From an uncultured Collinsella sp. (GTDB lineage: Bacteria > Actinomycetota > Coriobacteriia > Coriobacteriales > Coriobacteriaceae): 64,000 nucleotides of DNA. A model generated the notes under the pieces. It made no database searches. It was not told the origin of the DNA and saw only the letters and a program-made list of their open reading frames with translations. Below are positions 8,749-17,043 of the stretch, one piece after another; positions within the stretch are counted from its first letter, which is position 1, and every line of letters begins with the position of its first letter. The stretch is taken from the NCBI GenBank assembly GCA_902470925.1, contig CABRIF010000001.1, positions 13,109-77,108 of the forward strand, written 5' to 3'. A program made the translations under genes and the position numbers.

Positions 8749-8763
8749 TTTCTGAACGTTTTT
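8749..8763 (+). promoter_or_regulatory. TTTCTGAACGTTTTT box 2
   Basis: This second copy is identical to box 1 over 13 bp and lies 141 bp further on in the same orientation. Confidence 0.6.
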
Positions 8764-8822
8764 GAGACCGTTTGCCGCCAAAAATCGACCGTTTAGCCCA
8801 TTAGATGACATTTAAAATGACT

Positions 8823-8835
8823 TTTCTGAACGATT
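8823..8835 (+). promoter_or_regulatory. TTTCTGAACGATT box 3
   Basis: This third copy has one mismatch from box 1, is in the same orientation and lies 88 bp before the EIIA start. GTATAACT follows a few bases later and may be the -10 element. Spacings of 141 and 74 bp would allow looping between sites on one face of the DNA. Confidence 0.6.
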
Positions 8836-8923
8836 GGCGTATAACTGAATCAGCATCGGTCGGGATTCGCCATCCCTTACCGGTGCGGATCATTCGCATC
8901 GACCAAGGAGTCAGGAGGGGCGG

Positions 8924-9406
8924 ATGCTGCTGAGGGAAATCTACGAGAAAGATCATTGCGCCTTTACGGAAGGGCCACTCAGTTGGCGCGATGCGGTGCG
9001 CGCTTGCTGTGTCCCGTTGGAGGCCGACGGTACCGTTGATGCGGTCTATGCCGACGAGATCATCGCCTGTGTAGAAAAGCATGGTCCGTATATCGTGCTT
9101 ATGCCGGGCGTCGCTATGCCGCACTCAACTGAGAACGCGAAGGGATGCAATGCCACTGCAATCGGCTTCATGCACTGCGACACGCCGGTACCGTTCGACT
9201 CCGACGAGGAAGGTAAGTACGCACAGGTGTTCTTCACCCTGTGCGACACCAATCCCGATGAGCATTTCGCTAATATGCGGCGACTCTATGCCGTTCTCAC
9301 CAACGAAGAGGTTGTGAATCGCCTCATCAACGCCACAAGTCCCGAGGAGCTGCTCGAAATCGACGCGTTGGTAGACGAGGGCGCATTCGCTGAAAGCCAG
9401 TCATAG
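8924..9406 (+). CDS. ulaC: PTS ascorbate-type EIIA component
   Basis: This 160-residue cytosolic PTS protein belongs to the fructose/mannitol EIIA fold (PTS_EIIA_2). The phosphorylated histidine is His67 in PGVAMPHSTENAKG. It accepts phosphate from HPr and passes it to the EIIB encoded at 11079. The AGGAGGGG site sits just before ATG 8924. It is the first gene of an operon with a UlaA-type EIIC and ascorbate catabolic enzymes, so the substrate is probably L-ascorbate. The length fits UlaC (about 155 residues). Expression is probably controlled by the divergent DeoR protein through the three upstream boxes. Confidence 0.92.
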   Translation: MLLREIYEKDHCAFTEGPLSWRDAVRACCVPLEADGTVDAVYADEIIACVEKHGPYIVLMPGVAMPHSTENAKGCNATAIGFMHCDTPVPFDSDEEGKYAQVFFTLCDTNPDEHFANMRRLYAVLTNEEVVNRLINATSPEELLEIDALVDEGAFAESQS

Positions 9407-9461
9407 GTCCTGCGTGGCAGCCCAGTCGTGCTGTCAGCCCATTTCGTAAGAAAGGACATCC

Positions 9462-10991
9462 ATGGATATCGTAATGAGTGTTTGGACATGGTTCGCGAAC
9501 AATATCCTGACCCAACCCGCCTACTTCATCGGTCTAATCGTTGTCATCGGCTATGCGCTGCTGCGAAAGCCGTGGTATGAGATTCTCGCTGGCTTTATTA
9601 AAGCAGTCATTGGATATCAGATCCTCGCCGTTGGTTCGGGCGGACTGGTCAACGCGTTCCGTCCCATTCTTGTGGGCCTGCAGGAGCGTTTCAATCTACA
9701 CGCCATGGTCATCGATCCGTATTTCGGGCAGAACGCTGTCCAGGCCGCTATGGGGGATACGGCTGCCGGTGCGCTGCCGTTCATCTCGGGAAAGTCGTTC
9801 TCGCTCGTTATGTTCTTGCTGTTGTTTGCCTTTATCCTGAACATCGTGCTCGTGGCGCTCAGGAAGTACACCAAGTGCCGCGCTCTGTTCACTACCGGCC
9901 ACGTGCAGGTGCAGCAGGCGTCTACGGCATTCTTCCTCATCCTATTCTGTTTTCCGTGGCTCAAAGATGCCGATTGGGCGGTGCTCGCCATCATGACGGT
10001 GCTGCTCGGTCTTTATTGGGCGGTCGGTTCCAACCTCTGCATCGGGCCCACCCAGGAACTGACCGACGGCGCCGGCCTCACCATTGCCCATCAGCAGATG
10101 TTCGGCGTATACGTATCTTCGCGTATCGCTGGCTGGATGAATGCACATTCCCGGAAGAAATCCAAGAACGTCGACGACATCAAGCTGCCTGGCTTCCTTA
10201 AGATCTTCAACGAGAACCTCGTGGCAACGGCTATCCTCATGACGCTGTTTTTCAGCATCATTCTTGTCATTTTGGGGCGCGACTTCCTGGTTGCGGGCGG
10301 CTTCATGACTGAGGCACAGGATTTTGTGATGTATATCATCACCACCTCGTTCTCGTTTGCCGTCTATTTGTCGGTTCTACAGCTCGGTGTTCGCACCTTC
10401 GTGACGGAGCTCACCAACTCGTTCCAGGGTATTTCTCAAAAGCTTCTCAAGGGTTCCGTTCCTGGTGTGGATTGCGCTGTTACCTATGGCTTCGGTGCCC
10501 CGAACGCCGTGACCATTGGCTTTTTGTTCGGTGCTCTTGGGCAGTTTTTGGCCATCGGTCTGCTTATCGCGCTGGGCAGTCCCGTGATCGTTATGGCGGG
10601 TTTTGTGCCGCTGTTCTTTGACAACGCCACCATTGGCGTATACGCCAACAGCAAGGGCGGCCTGCGTGCCTGCATGGTGCTGCCGTTCATCTCGGGCCTG
10701 CTGCAGGTCTTTGGCTCCGCGCTCATCGCCGGCTGGGTTGGCATGGCGGCTTACGGCGGTTATCTGGGCATGTGGGATTGGGCGGTGGTCTGGCCGATCA
10801 TGACCGGGCTCATGAAGTTCCTGTCGTACGCAGGTCTGGCCATCGCGGTTCTTGCGCTCGTTGCCATCCCGCAGCTTCAGTTCCGCGCCAACAAGGAGAC
10901 CTACTTCATGGAGGTAGAGGACTGGGAGCAGTGCAAGAAGATTCGCGCCGAGAAAGCTGCAGCCAAGCAGGCTGTCCAGTCCGGAAAGTAG
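9462..10991 (+). CDS. ulaA: PTS L-ascorbate EIIC permease (UlaA family)
   Basis: This 509-residue membrane protein has about ten or eleven hydrophobic segments across its length, starting with FIGLIVVIGYALL near residue 26. Family-typical stretches are AVGSGGLVNAFRPILVGLQE near 57 and PLFFDNATIGVYANSKGG near 382. UlaA forms the sugar channel of the ascorbate PTS and delivers L-ascorbate-6-phosphate to the cytosol. It is somewhat longer than E. coli UlaA (465), with a charged C-terminal tail (CKKIRAEKAAAKQAVQSGK). AAGAAAGGA lies before ATG 9462. EIIC and EIIB are separate genes, as in ula operons. Substrate assignment is supported by UlaG, UlaE and UlaF downstream. Confidence 0.94.
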   Translation: MDIVMSVWTWFANNILTQPAYFIGLIVVIGYALLRKPWYEILAGFIKAVIGYQILAVGSGGLVNAFRPILVGLQERFNLHAMVIDPYFGQNAVQAAMGDTAAGALPFISGKSFSLVMFLLLFAFILNIVLVALRKYTKCRALFTTGHVQVQQASTAFFLILFCFPWLKDADWAVLAIMTVLLGLYWAVGSNLCIGPTQELTDGAGLTIAHQQMFGVYVSSRIAGWMNAHSRKKSKNVDDIKLPGFLKIFNENLVATAILMTLFFSIILVILGRDFLVAGGFMTEAQDFVMYIITTSFSFAVYLSVLQLGVRTFVTELTNSFQGISQKLLKGSVPGVDCAVTYGFGAPNAVTIGFLFGALGQFLAIGLLIALGSPVIVMAGFVPLFFDNATIGVYANSKGGLRACMVLPFISGLLQVFGSALIAGWVGMAAYGGYLGMWDWAVVWPIMTGLMKFLSYAGLAIAVLALVAIPQLQFRANKETYFMEVEDWEQCKKIRAEKAAAKQAVQSGK

Positions 10992-11078
10992 CGTCTAGAC
11001 GGACCTTGCTCTTCTCGTATCACATGTAAGCTGCCGGTGTGCACATCCCGTCCCGGCCTAACAGAACTGGAGACTCAC

Positions 11079-11387
11079 ATGAACGCCAAGATCCTCGTCG
11101 CCTGCGCAAACGGTGCTGGCACCTCCCTGATGATGAAGATGACCGCCGAGCGTGTCACCAAGAAACTCGGCATGGGCGTCGCCGAGATCCACCACTGCGC
11201 CCTGTCCGAGGGTGTTTCCTCTGCGCGTCAGTACGACATCGTCTTTGCCCCGCTCAACTTCAAGAACATGTATGACGACGCCGAGAAGGCGGGCGTGACG
11301 GTCATCGGCCTGCGCAACGTCCTTTCCGACAAGGAAATGGAGGAAGCCCTCGTCAGCACTGGTGTCGCTGAGAAGTACCAGGCGTAA
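11079..11387 (+). CDS. ulaB: PTS ascorbate-type EIIB component
   Basis: This 102-residue cytosolic protein has the lactose/cellobiose-like EIIB fold. The phosphorylatable cysteine is Cys9 in MNAKILVACANGAGTSLMMK. It relays phosphate from the EIIA at 8924 to ascorbate bound in the EIIC. The start is ATG 11079 after CTGGAGA; the open extension upstream to 11037 breaks the conserved N terminus. The length equals that of UlaB. The next gene begins 13 bp after the stop. Confidence 0.93.
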   Translation: MNAKILVACANGAGTSLMMKMTAERVTKKLGMGVAEIHHCALSEGVSSARQYDIVFAPLNFKNMYDDAEKAGVTVIGLRNVLSDKEMEEALVSTGVAEKYQA

Positions 11388-11399
11388 GGGGCGGCTGAG

Positions 11400-12449
11400 A
11401 TGCGCTACTCCAAGAAGGCCATTGCGAGCATGCCCAAGGCGTACGCCATCGGCACCTTCGACGGTGCGGACGCTCGCAGCTTTGTCGTGGGCGTGGAGAA
11501 GGACGGGCCCATCCGCCGCTTTGCGCTCGACGGCGCCCCGATGGAGACCGTGACCGAGGGACCCGGCGGTGTCATGACCATCGTCCAGGTGCCTGGCCGT
11601 GACGACGTGCTCCTGGCCACCAGCGAGTTCTTCTCGCCCAACTATGGGGCGGACACTGCCGGCATCGTGGCCTACGCGCGCTCCGAGGACGGCACTTGGA
11701 GTTCCAAGCGCCTCTGCGACCTGCCGTACGTGCACCGCTTTGGCCTGCTCACAGGTGCTGATGGACGGCTGTGGATCATCGCCTGCACCATCAAGGGCGC
11801 CTGCCGCGAGGTCAAGAACGACTGGCTGACCCCCGGTGCGGTCTGGGCGGCACCGTTCGACGACGCTCTCGACGAGCCCGGCGCGAAGCCCCTCGAACTC
11901 ACGGAGCTCTCCGGTTGCCAGCTGCAGAACCACGGCTTCTGGTGTGCACCCGACCACGGCAGCGTCCTCATTTCCACTGCGGCCGGCGTCTTTCGCTACG
12001 TTCCGCCGGCGGCCGCGGGCGAGGCCTGGCAGGTGAGCTGCCTTATCGTGCAGCCAACAAGCGACATCTGCGTGGCGGACTTCGACGGCGACGGTTGCGA
12101 CGAGATTCTCACCCTCTCGGCCTTCCATGGGGACACCCTCAGCGTTTGGCACGAGACCGACGTGGCGGACACCTACGAATGCGTCTGGACGGATCCCGAG
12201 AAGCATGAATTCCTGCATGCCGTCTGGAGCGGCAAACTCCTCGGCGAGTCGTGCGCCGTGGTGGGCAACCGCAAGGGTGGGCGCGAGCTGCTGCGCGTAT
12301 TCTTTTCCGCCGGCACCTATCGCCTGGAGGTTATCGACCATGATCGCGGCCCGGCCAACTGCTTGGTCATCGAGGACGGTGGCGTCGCGCGCATCATCGC
12401 GGCCAACCGTGAGACCGACGAGGTTGCTCTCTATGACGTGACTGCGTAG
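11400..12449 (+). CDS. Unknown beta-propeller-like protein in the ascorbate operon
   Basis: The family of this 349-residue cytosolic protein was not recognised. It has no signal peptide or membrane segment and is rich in short beta-strand-like blocks. One segment, VADFDGDGCDEILTLSAF near residue 222, matches the calcium-binding FG-GAP/VCBS repeat pattern, so a beta-propeller fold is plausible. Others are GLLTGADGRLWIIACTIKG and DHGSVLISTAAGVFRYV. It lies 13 bp after ulaB with AAGGGGCGG before ATG 11400 and 52 bp before ulaG, so it is co-transcribed with ascorbate genes. It does not resemble the TIM-barrel decarboxylase UlaD, which the operon lacks. Possible roles are a lactonase-like or sugar-sensing protein. 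Both are speculation. Confidence 0.85.
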   Translation: MRYSKKAIASMPKAYAIGTFDGADARSFVVGVEKDGPIRRFALDGAPMETVTEGPGGVMTIVQVPGRDDVLLATSEFFSPNYGADTAGIVAYARSEDGTWSSKRLCDLPYVHRFGLLTGADGRLWIIACTIKGACREVKNDWLTPGAVWAAPFDDALDEPGAKPLELTELSGCQLQNHGFWCAPDHGSVLISTAAGVFRYVPPAAAGEAWQVSCLIVQPTSDICVADFDGDGCDEILTLSAFHGDTLSVWHETDVADTYECVWTDPEKHEFLHAVWSGKLLGESCAVVGNRKGGRELLRVFFSAGTYRLEVIDHDRGPANCLVIEDGGVARIIAANRETDEVALYDVTA

Positions 12450-12500
12450 GACGAACAGGGACGGCAACGTTTACACATTGAACAAGAAGGAGGACTTATC

Positions 12501-13619
12501 ATGTCCGCAATCGACGAGGTCACCCGTGAGAAATGGATCATGAACACCTTCCCCGAGTGGGGAACCTGGCTCAACGAGGATATGGAGGCGGCGCACCCCG
12601 CTCCTGGCACGGTTGAGATGTGGTGGCTTGGCTGCACCGGTATCTACATGAAGACGCCCTCTGACACCGTCATCACCATCGACCTGTGGACCGGCAATGG
12701 CAAGCGTGCGCATGGCGACGGTAAGATGAAGGTGGGGCATCAGATGGCCAATATGGCGGGCTGCCGTGCCATGCAGCCCAACCTGCGAAACATTCCCTAT
12801 GTGTTCGATCCCTTTGCGATTCAGCATGTGGACGCCGTGTTGGCTACCCACTACCATCAGGATCACATGTCTAAAGAGTTTGCGGCCCATGTCATCCAGT
12901 CCGGTATGACCACCAGCGACGAGGATGGCAACGAGATTCCCGTGCCGTTCATCGGTCCACGCAAGTCCGTTGACTTTTGGGTCAAGTGGGGCGTGCCCGA
13001 GGAGCGTTGTCGTGTGGTGAAGCCTGGCGACAAGATTAAGGTGGGCGATATCGAGATCGTCGCAGTGGACTCCTTCGACCGCACCTGCATCACCACCACC
13101 GACTCCACCGGCCCCGACCGCGAGGATCTTTGGGGTACGTGCCCGATGGACATGGATGAGAAGGCCGTCAACTACTTGCTATGCACGCCCGGAGGCAACA
13201 TCTACCACAGCGGCGACTCGCACTACTCCATCTACTTCGCCAAACACGGCAAGGACATCGCCCGTGAGTACGGCGGCGTGGACGTGGCCTTTGGCTCCTA
13301 CGGTTGCAACCCGATGGGCATGCAGGACAAGATGGAGGCCTCCGACATCCTGCGTATGGCCGAGGCGCTGCAGACCAAGGTCGTCATTCCCATCCACTGG
13401 GACGTCTGGACCAACTTCGAGGCCGACCTGGGCGAGATCGAGGCCCTTTACCAGATGCGTCGCGAGCGTCTGGGTTACGAGTTCAAGCCTTACTACTGGA
13501 AGGTGGGCGGGCACTACACCTACCCGACGGACGCCGATAAGAAGTATTACGTCTACAGGCGCGGCTTCGAGGACTGCTTCGAAGAGGAGCCTAACGTGCC
13601 GTTCAGGAGCGTGCTGTAG
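12501..13619 (+). CDS. ulaG: L-ascorbate-6-phosphate lactonase UlaG
   Basis: This 372-residue metallo-beta-lactamase-fold hydrolase opens the lactone of L-ascorbate-6-phosphate to 3-keto-L-gulonate-6-phosphate. The metal motif THYHQDH is near residue 117, and IYHSGDSHYSIYF and IPIHWDVWTNFEAD follow in the family order. The N terminus carries the typical EVTREKWIMNTFPEWGTWLN. The length is close to E. coli UlaG (354). AAGGAGGA lies before ATG 12501. This gene fixes the operon as ascorbate-related more firmly than the transporter does. Confidence 0.95.
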   Translation: MSAIDEVTREKWIMNTFPEWGTWLNEDMEAAHPAPGTVEMWWLGCTGIYMKTPSDTVITIDLWTGNGKRAHGDGKMKVGHQMANMAGCRAMQPNLRNIPYVFDPFAIQHVDAVLATHYHQDHMSKEFAAHVIQSGMTTSDEDGNEIPVPFIGPRKSVDFWVKWGVPEERCRVVKPGDKIKVGDIEIVAVDSFDRTCITTTDSTGPDREDLWGTCPMDMDEKAVNYLLCTPGGNIYHSGDSHYSIYFAKHGKDIAREYGGVDVAFGSYGCNPMGMQDKMEASDILRMAEALQTKVVIPIHWDVWTNFEADLGEIEALYQMRRERLGYEFKPYYWKVGGHYTYPTDADKKYYVYRRGFEDCFEEEPNVPFRSVL

Positions 13620-13857
13620 CGCCCGGGAAATGTGGATGCCCTGGGTCTTGCGCGTCCCGGAGATTCGGGGCATCTCGCTTTCGCGCGTATCGTGGTCATT
13701 TCCGTGCGCGTGTACTGACGCGTTGCGCTCTCGACCTTATTTGTATCCGGATAGCCAAGGAGCATGCGCTTCCGGCCAGTTTGACAGCTGGTGTTGGGGC
13801 GGTGTGCCGTGTCGTGCGCACGCGGGAAAGCTATCCATTATTGAGATTGGAACCGTC

Positions 13858-14724
13858 ATGCCTACCTCTCCAAAACCCTACCTGCTCGGTATGTACGAGA
13901 AAGCCGTGCCCGTCGAGCTCTCCTGGGTCGAGCGTTTAGAAGCTGCGCGAATGTGTGGTTTCGATTATGTTGAAATCAGCATCGACGAGTCCGACGCTCG
14001 CCTTGCTCGTCTCGTCTGGAGCGCTCAGGAGCGCCGAGATCTGGTGCGTGCTCAGGAGCAAACCGGGGTGCCCGTTCGCTCGATGTGTCTGTCGGGCCAC
14101 CGCAAATATCCCTTCGGTGCCACCGACCCCGCAGCTCGCGCGCGGTCGCTCGAAATCATGCGGCAGGCGCTCGATCTCGCCTGTGATTTGGGGGTTCGCA
14201 CCGTCCAGCTTGCTGGATATGACGTGTATTACGAGGAAAGCACCAACCGGACGCGTGCATGGTTTGTTGAGAACCTTGCCCGTGCCGTTGAGATGGCTGC
14301 ACGCGCTGGCGTGGTGCTTGGGTTCGAGACCATGGAGACCCCCTTCATGGACACAGTTGAGAAGGCCATGACATACGTAACGCAGATTGGCTCGCCGTAT
14401 CTGGGTGTGTATCCAGACATTGGCAACCTCACCAATGCATCGTTCGTCTACGGATCGAGTGTTGCGGGTGATGTTGCAGCGGGCCGCGGTCATATTATCG
14501 CCGCCCACTGCAAGGAGACGGTTGCTGGCGCATATCGCGAGATCCCGTTCGGTACGGGCACGACTGACTACGAGGGGGCGTTGGATGGGCTGGTGGGCCA
14601 GGGCGTGCGCCGCTTTGTCGCCGAGATGTGGGACACGGGTTCTTCGAGTTGGCGTGATGAGGTTGCTGTGGCATCTGCGTTTGTGCGAGGCAAGATCGAG
14701 GCCGCATTCGAGCGAGTAGGTTGA
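13858..14724 (+). CDS. ulaE: L-ribulose-5-phosphate 3-epimerase UlaE
   Basis: This 288-residue TIM-barrel epimerase interconverts L-xylulose-5-phosphate and L-ribulose-5-phosphate. Family blocks are YLLGMYEKAVPVELSWVERL at the start, GFDYVEISIDESDARL near 40, RSMCLSGHRKYPFGATD near 79, ETMETPFMDTVEKAM near 160 and EMWDTGSSSWRDEVAVASAF near 256. ATG 13858 gives the normal length (E. coli UlaE is 284) although its Shine-Dalgarno is weak (TTGGAA). The frame is open further upstream but overlaps ulaG there. About 240 bp separate it from ulaG, longer than other gaps in the operon, and no terminator was seen. Confidence 0.94.
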   Translation: MPTSPKPYLLGMYEKAVPVELSWVERLEAARMCGFDYVEISIDESDARLARLVWSAQERRDLVRAQEQTGVPVRSMCLSGHRKYPFGATDPAARARSLEIMRQALDLACDLGVRTVQLAGYDVYYEESTNRTRAWFVENLARAVEMAARAGVVLGFETMETPFMDTVEKAMTYVTQIGSPYLGVYPDIGNLTNASFVYGSSVAGDVAAGRGHIIAAHCKETVAGAYREIPFGTGTTDYEGALDGLVGQGVRRFVAEMWDTGSSSWRDEVAVASAFVRGKIEAAFERVG

Positions 14725-14911
14725 CAGCCGTGAGGCGCGACGCAGGGTAGGGTGCCTCATCCGTGGCGGGTTGGCGGTGTGCAAAGTCCGTGTGGGCTGC
14801 GCAGCGTGTCGTGCCGGTGGGAGTGATCGCCGTGATTGGTGCCGGATTGGGGCGGAGCGATTCTGCGTAAGCGGTGCCCGTGTTGGGTGCCATGAGAGAA
14901 AGGAGCGAGCT

Positions 14912-15622
14912 ATGATGCTCAAAGAGCTGCGTGAGCGCGTGTACGAAGCCAACATGGATTTGCCGCGTCACGGTCTCGTTGTCTTCACATGGGGCAACGC
15001 ATCGGAATTTGATCCGATACATGGCCTGTTCGTCATCAAGCCGTCTGGGGTTGACTATGACGAGTTGTCACCCGAGTCCATGGTGGTGTGCGACCTTGAG
15101 GGCAATGTGGTGGAAGGAGAGCTCAACCCGTCGTCGGATACCGCCACGCACGCCGCCATCTATCGAGTCTGGGGTGAGAAAGTGCGCGGCGTGGTGCACA
15201 CGCATTCCCCGTGGGCTGTTGCTTGGGCGCAGGCCGGTCGCGATGTCCCCGCATACGGCACCACGCATGCTGACTACTTTTATGGGCCGGTGCCCTGTAT
15301 GAGGGGGCTCACCGAAGCTGAGATCGAGGATGCCTATGAGGCCAATACCGGCAAGGTCATCGTGGAAGGTTTGTCTGAACGAGATCTCGATCCGATTTCC
15401 GTTCCAGGTGCTCTTGTGCGCAGCCATGGGCCCTTCACTTGGGGAAAGGACGCATCTGCGGCGGTGTATCACGCGGTTGTGCTCGAGGAAGTGGCCAAAA
15501 TGGCCGCCCGCACCGAGCAGCTCGCCGTTGATGCAAGCCCCGCTCCGCAGTACTTGCTCGACAGGCATTACCTGCGCAAGCACGGCCCGGGTGCCTATTA
15601 CGGGCAGGAAGGTGCACACTAG
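14912..15622 (+). CDS. ulaF: L-ribulose-5-phosphate 4-epimerase UlaF/AraD
   Basis: This 236-residue class II aldolase-family epimerase converts L-ribulose-5-phosphate to D-xylulose-5-phosphate, the exit to the pentose phosphate or phosphoketolase route. The conserved start LKELRERVYEANMDLPRHGL is followed by FVIKPSGVDYDEL and the zinc ligands in GVVHTHSPWAVAWAQAG, with a further His in YHAVVLEEVAKMA. ATG 14912 follows AAAGGAGCG; ATG 14915 is an alternative. The length matches UlaF/AraD (228-231). It is the last recognised gene of the operon. Confidence 0.95.
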   Translation: MMLKELRERVYEANMDLPRHGLVVFTWGNASEFDPIHGLFVIKPSGVDYDELSPESMVVCDLEGNVVEGELNPSSDTATHAAIYRVWGEKVRGVVHTHSPWAVAWAQAGRDVPAYGTTHADYFYGPVPCMRGLTEAEIEDAYEANTGKVIVEGLSERDLDPISVPGALVRSHGPFTWGKDASAAVYHAVVLEEVAKMAARTEQLAVDASPAPQYLLDRHYLRKHGPGAYYGQEGAH

Positions 15623-15839
15623 TTGTTGTGCGCCAGTGCCGTGGAGCTGGGCGATAATTCCTGTAGACGGTTTGCTGTGGACATCTGTGGAGTGCACGGG
15701 AAGTGTGTGATTGCCATGTGCTGCGCCCATCTGTTATCTGTCAATTATGAAGACCTTGCGATGGCGTGCGTATCGGTCCTTGCATTCCCGGTCCATGGTG
15801 CGTAATATACTCTCTTGCGCACGAGATGCGCCCAGACAT

Positions 15840-15916
15840 TGCGGGGTGGAGCAGTCTGGTAGCTCGCCGGGCTCATAACCCGGAGGTCGTAGGTTCAAAT
15901 CCTGCCCCCGCGACCA
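15840..15916 (+). tRNA. Initiator tRNA-fMet (CAT)
   Basis: This 77-nt cloverleaf includes an encoded CCA. The anticodon loop CTCATAA sits on a CCGGG/CCCGG stem with the three consecutive G-C pairs that mark initiator tRNAs. The D stem GAGC/GCTC has A11-U24, also typical. The first base pair is U1-G72 rather than the common C1-A72 mismatch. Confidence 0.93.
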
Positions 15917-15922
15917 AAAATC

Positions 15923-15956
15923 AAGCCCTGGCCTGCGAAAACAGGTCGGGGCTTTT
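15923..15956 (+). terminator. Terminator of tRNA-fMet
   Basis: AAGCCC(T)GGCCTG pairs with CAGG(T)CGGGGCTT around a CGAAAA loop and is followed by TTC. It starts 7 bp after the CCA end of the tRNA. Confidence 0.75.
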
Positions 15957-16027
15957 CTCTTGCATGCTGTCGAAAATCGGCGACGGTAACAGTATCGGTA
16001 ACGGTATCGCGGGAAAACGGCCGGGTC

Positions 16028-16342
16028 TCATGTCTTCTCCGCGTGCCTGCGCAACGCGGCCCTCGTCGCCCTCGCCACGTCGAGAATCACCGACAGCTCA
16101 TAGGGCGAACTCGACTCCAGAAGCTCGGCCACCTCGTCGGATATGGCCTCCCTGCCCGCCTTCGACGCCTCGTGCAGCAGCGCGTCAGCGCTCACGGAGA
16201 GGGCGTCGGCTATGGCGGCCAGGACGGGCAGGCTCAGCTTCGTGTTGCCCGTCTCGATGTGGCTCATGTGGGTGACGGATATGCCAACCATCTCCGCGAG
16301 GCGCTCCTGGGAGAGGCCACAAGCCTTCCTGTACCTGCGCAC
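16028..16342 (-). CDS. XRE-family (Cro/CI) helix-turn-helix regulator
   Basis: This 104-residue protein has a helix-turn-helix over residues 1-58 (KACGLSQERLAEMVGISVTH, then MSHIETGNTKLSLPVLAAIA), typical of phage and toxin-antitoxin regulators. The C-terminal half (ELLESSSPYELSVILDVARA) may mediate dimerisation. GTG 16342 is the only conventional start between the upstream stop and the helix; the in-frame sequence before it (YYGIGQRVRRYR) looks family-like, so an unusual start cannot be excluded. It is last in a minus-strand operon with the genes at 16385 and 16809 and is the probable regulator of that operon. Confidence 0.85.
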   Translation of the reverse strand: MRRYRKACGLSQERLAEMVGISVTHMSHIETGNTKLSLPVLAAIADALSVSADALLHEASKAGREAISDEVAELLESSSPYELSVILDVARATRAALRRHAEKT

Positions 16343-16384
16343 ACGCTGCCCTATGCCGTAGTAGATAGCCGGAGCATCACAGCG

Positions 16385-16819
16385 TTATAGCAGGCGAAAT
16401 GCTAAGTTCCCGATTGCTTGTCGCTGGGATTCGCGGGGATATCCTTTGAACTCAGTGTAGTAGCCCAGGGCGTTGTCCTCACGGGGCTTCAAACCGCCTC
16501 GTTCGACGGACCGCAGGCCGTCAACATTGCGTACGAGGGCGCTATCCGCCCATATCCATTCATGGGAGAGCGGATCTGCCGGGTCATGTTTAACGTTCGG
16601 GATATATTTCTTTCCGCATTCGATTTGATAGAACATCAGATCGAGAGGGCTCTTCATGGTGCCGACAGTTTCCGCGAGCGAAAGAAGCTCCTTCAGCCCG
16701 TCAGGGGTGCAATCGAAGGCAGGAAACCAGTCACGGAGTAAGGTGTAGAGGGCGTAGAGCAGCGTTATTTCCGCGAGCGAAAAGTCATTTGGTATTCGTG
16801 TCCCTTTTCTAAATATCAT
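16385..16819 (-). CDS. Hypothetical protein upstream of XRE regulator
   Basis: The family of this 144-residue soluble protein was not recognised. Notable segments are SLAEITLLYALYTLLRDWFP near residue 14 and a basic, aromatic C terminus with YYTEFKGYPRESQRQAI. Its ATG (16819) overlaps the stop of the 36-residue frame at 16809-16919, so translation is probably coupled. The stop is 42 bp before the XRE gene. Such small pairs with an XRE regulator are often toxin-antitoxin or phage-derived modules, but no toxin motif is visible. Confidence 0.65.
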   Translation of the reverse strand: MIFRKGTRIPNDFSLAEITLLYALYTLLRDWFPAFDCTPDGLKELLSLAETVGTMKSPLDLMFYQIECGKKYIPNVKHDPADPLSHEWIWADSALVRNVDGLRSVERGGLKPREDNALGYYTEFKGYPRESQRQAIGNLAFRLL

Positions 16820-16919
16820 CGCACGAGCATGGCCATTCCACGGCGTCGTCTTGCCCGATAACCGTCTTGTTTACCTCGGCAATGATCTCGCTGAGGTTCC
16901 TGTCATTTCCGCCGTGCAT
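16809..16919 (-). CDS. Small ORF (36 aa) leading the XRE operon
   Basis: This short frame starts MHGGNDRNLSEIIAEVNKTV and is followed by IGQDDAVEW. It has a very good ribosome site (GCGAGGAATGACAC before ATG 16919), and its stop overlaps the start of the next gene. The IIAEVNKTVIGQDDAV stretch resembles the segment before the Walker A motif of MoxR-type AAA ATPases, so it may be the stump of a truncated ATPase gene. It could equally be a genuine small protein or leader peptide. Confidence 0.45.
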   Translation of the reverse strand: MHGGNDRNLSEIIAEVNKTVIGQDDAVEWPCSCDDI

Positions 16920-17043
16920 GTGTCATTCCTCGCTTTTTGCTAGGTGTTGGGTGCCAAGACGTTGTTTGCATCGTGGTGATGAGAAGTAGGGAGGGTTCTC
17001 GCATGCTGTGAGCTGTCTACGCTTACGGAAGAGGAGCACTCCC

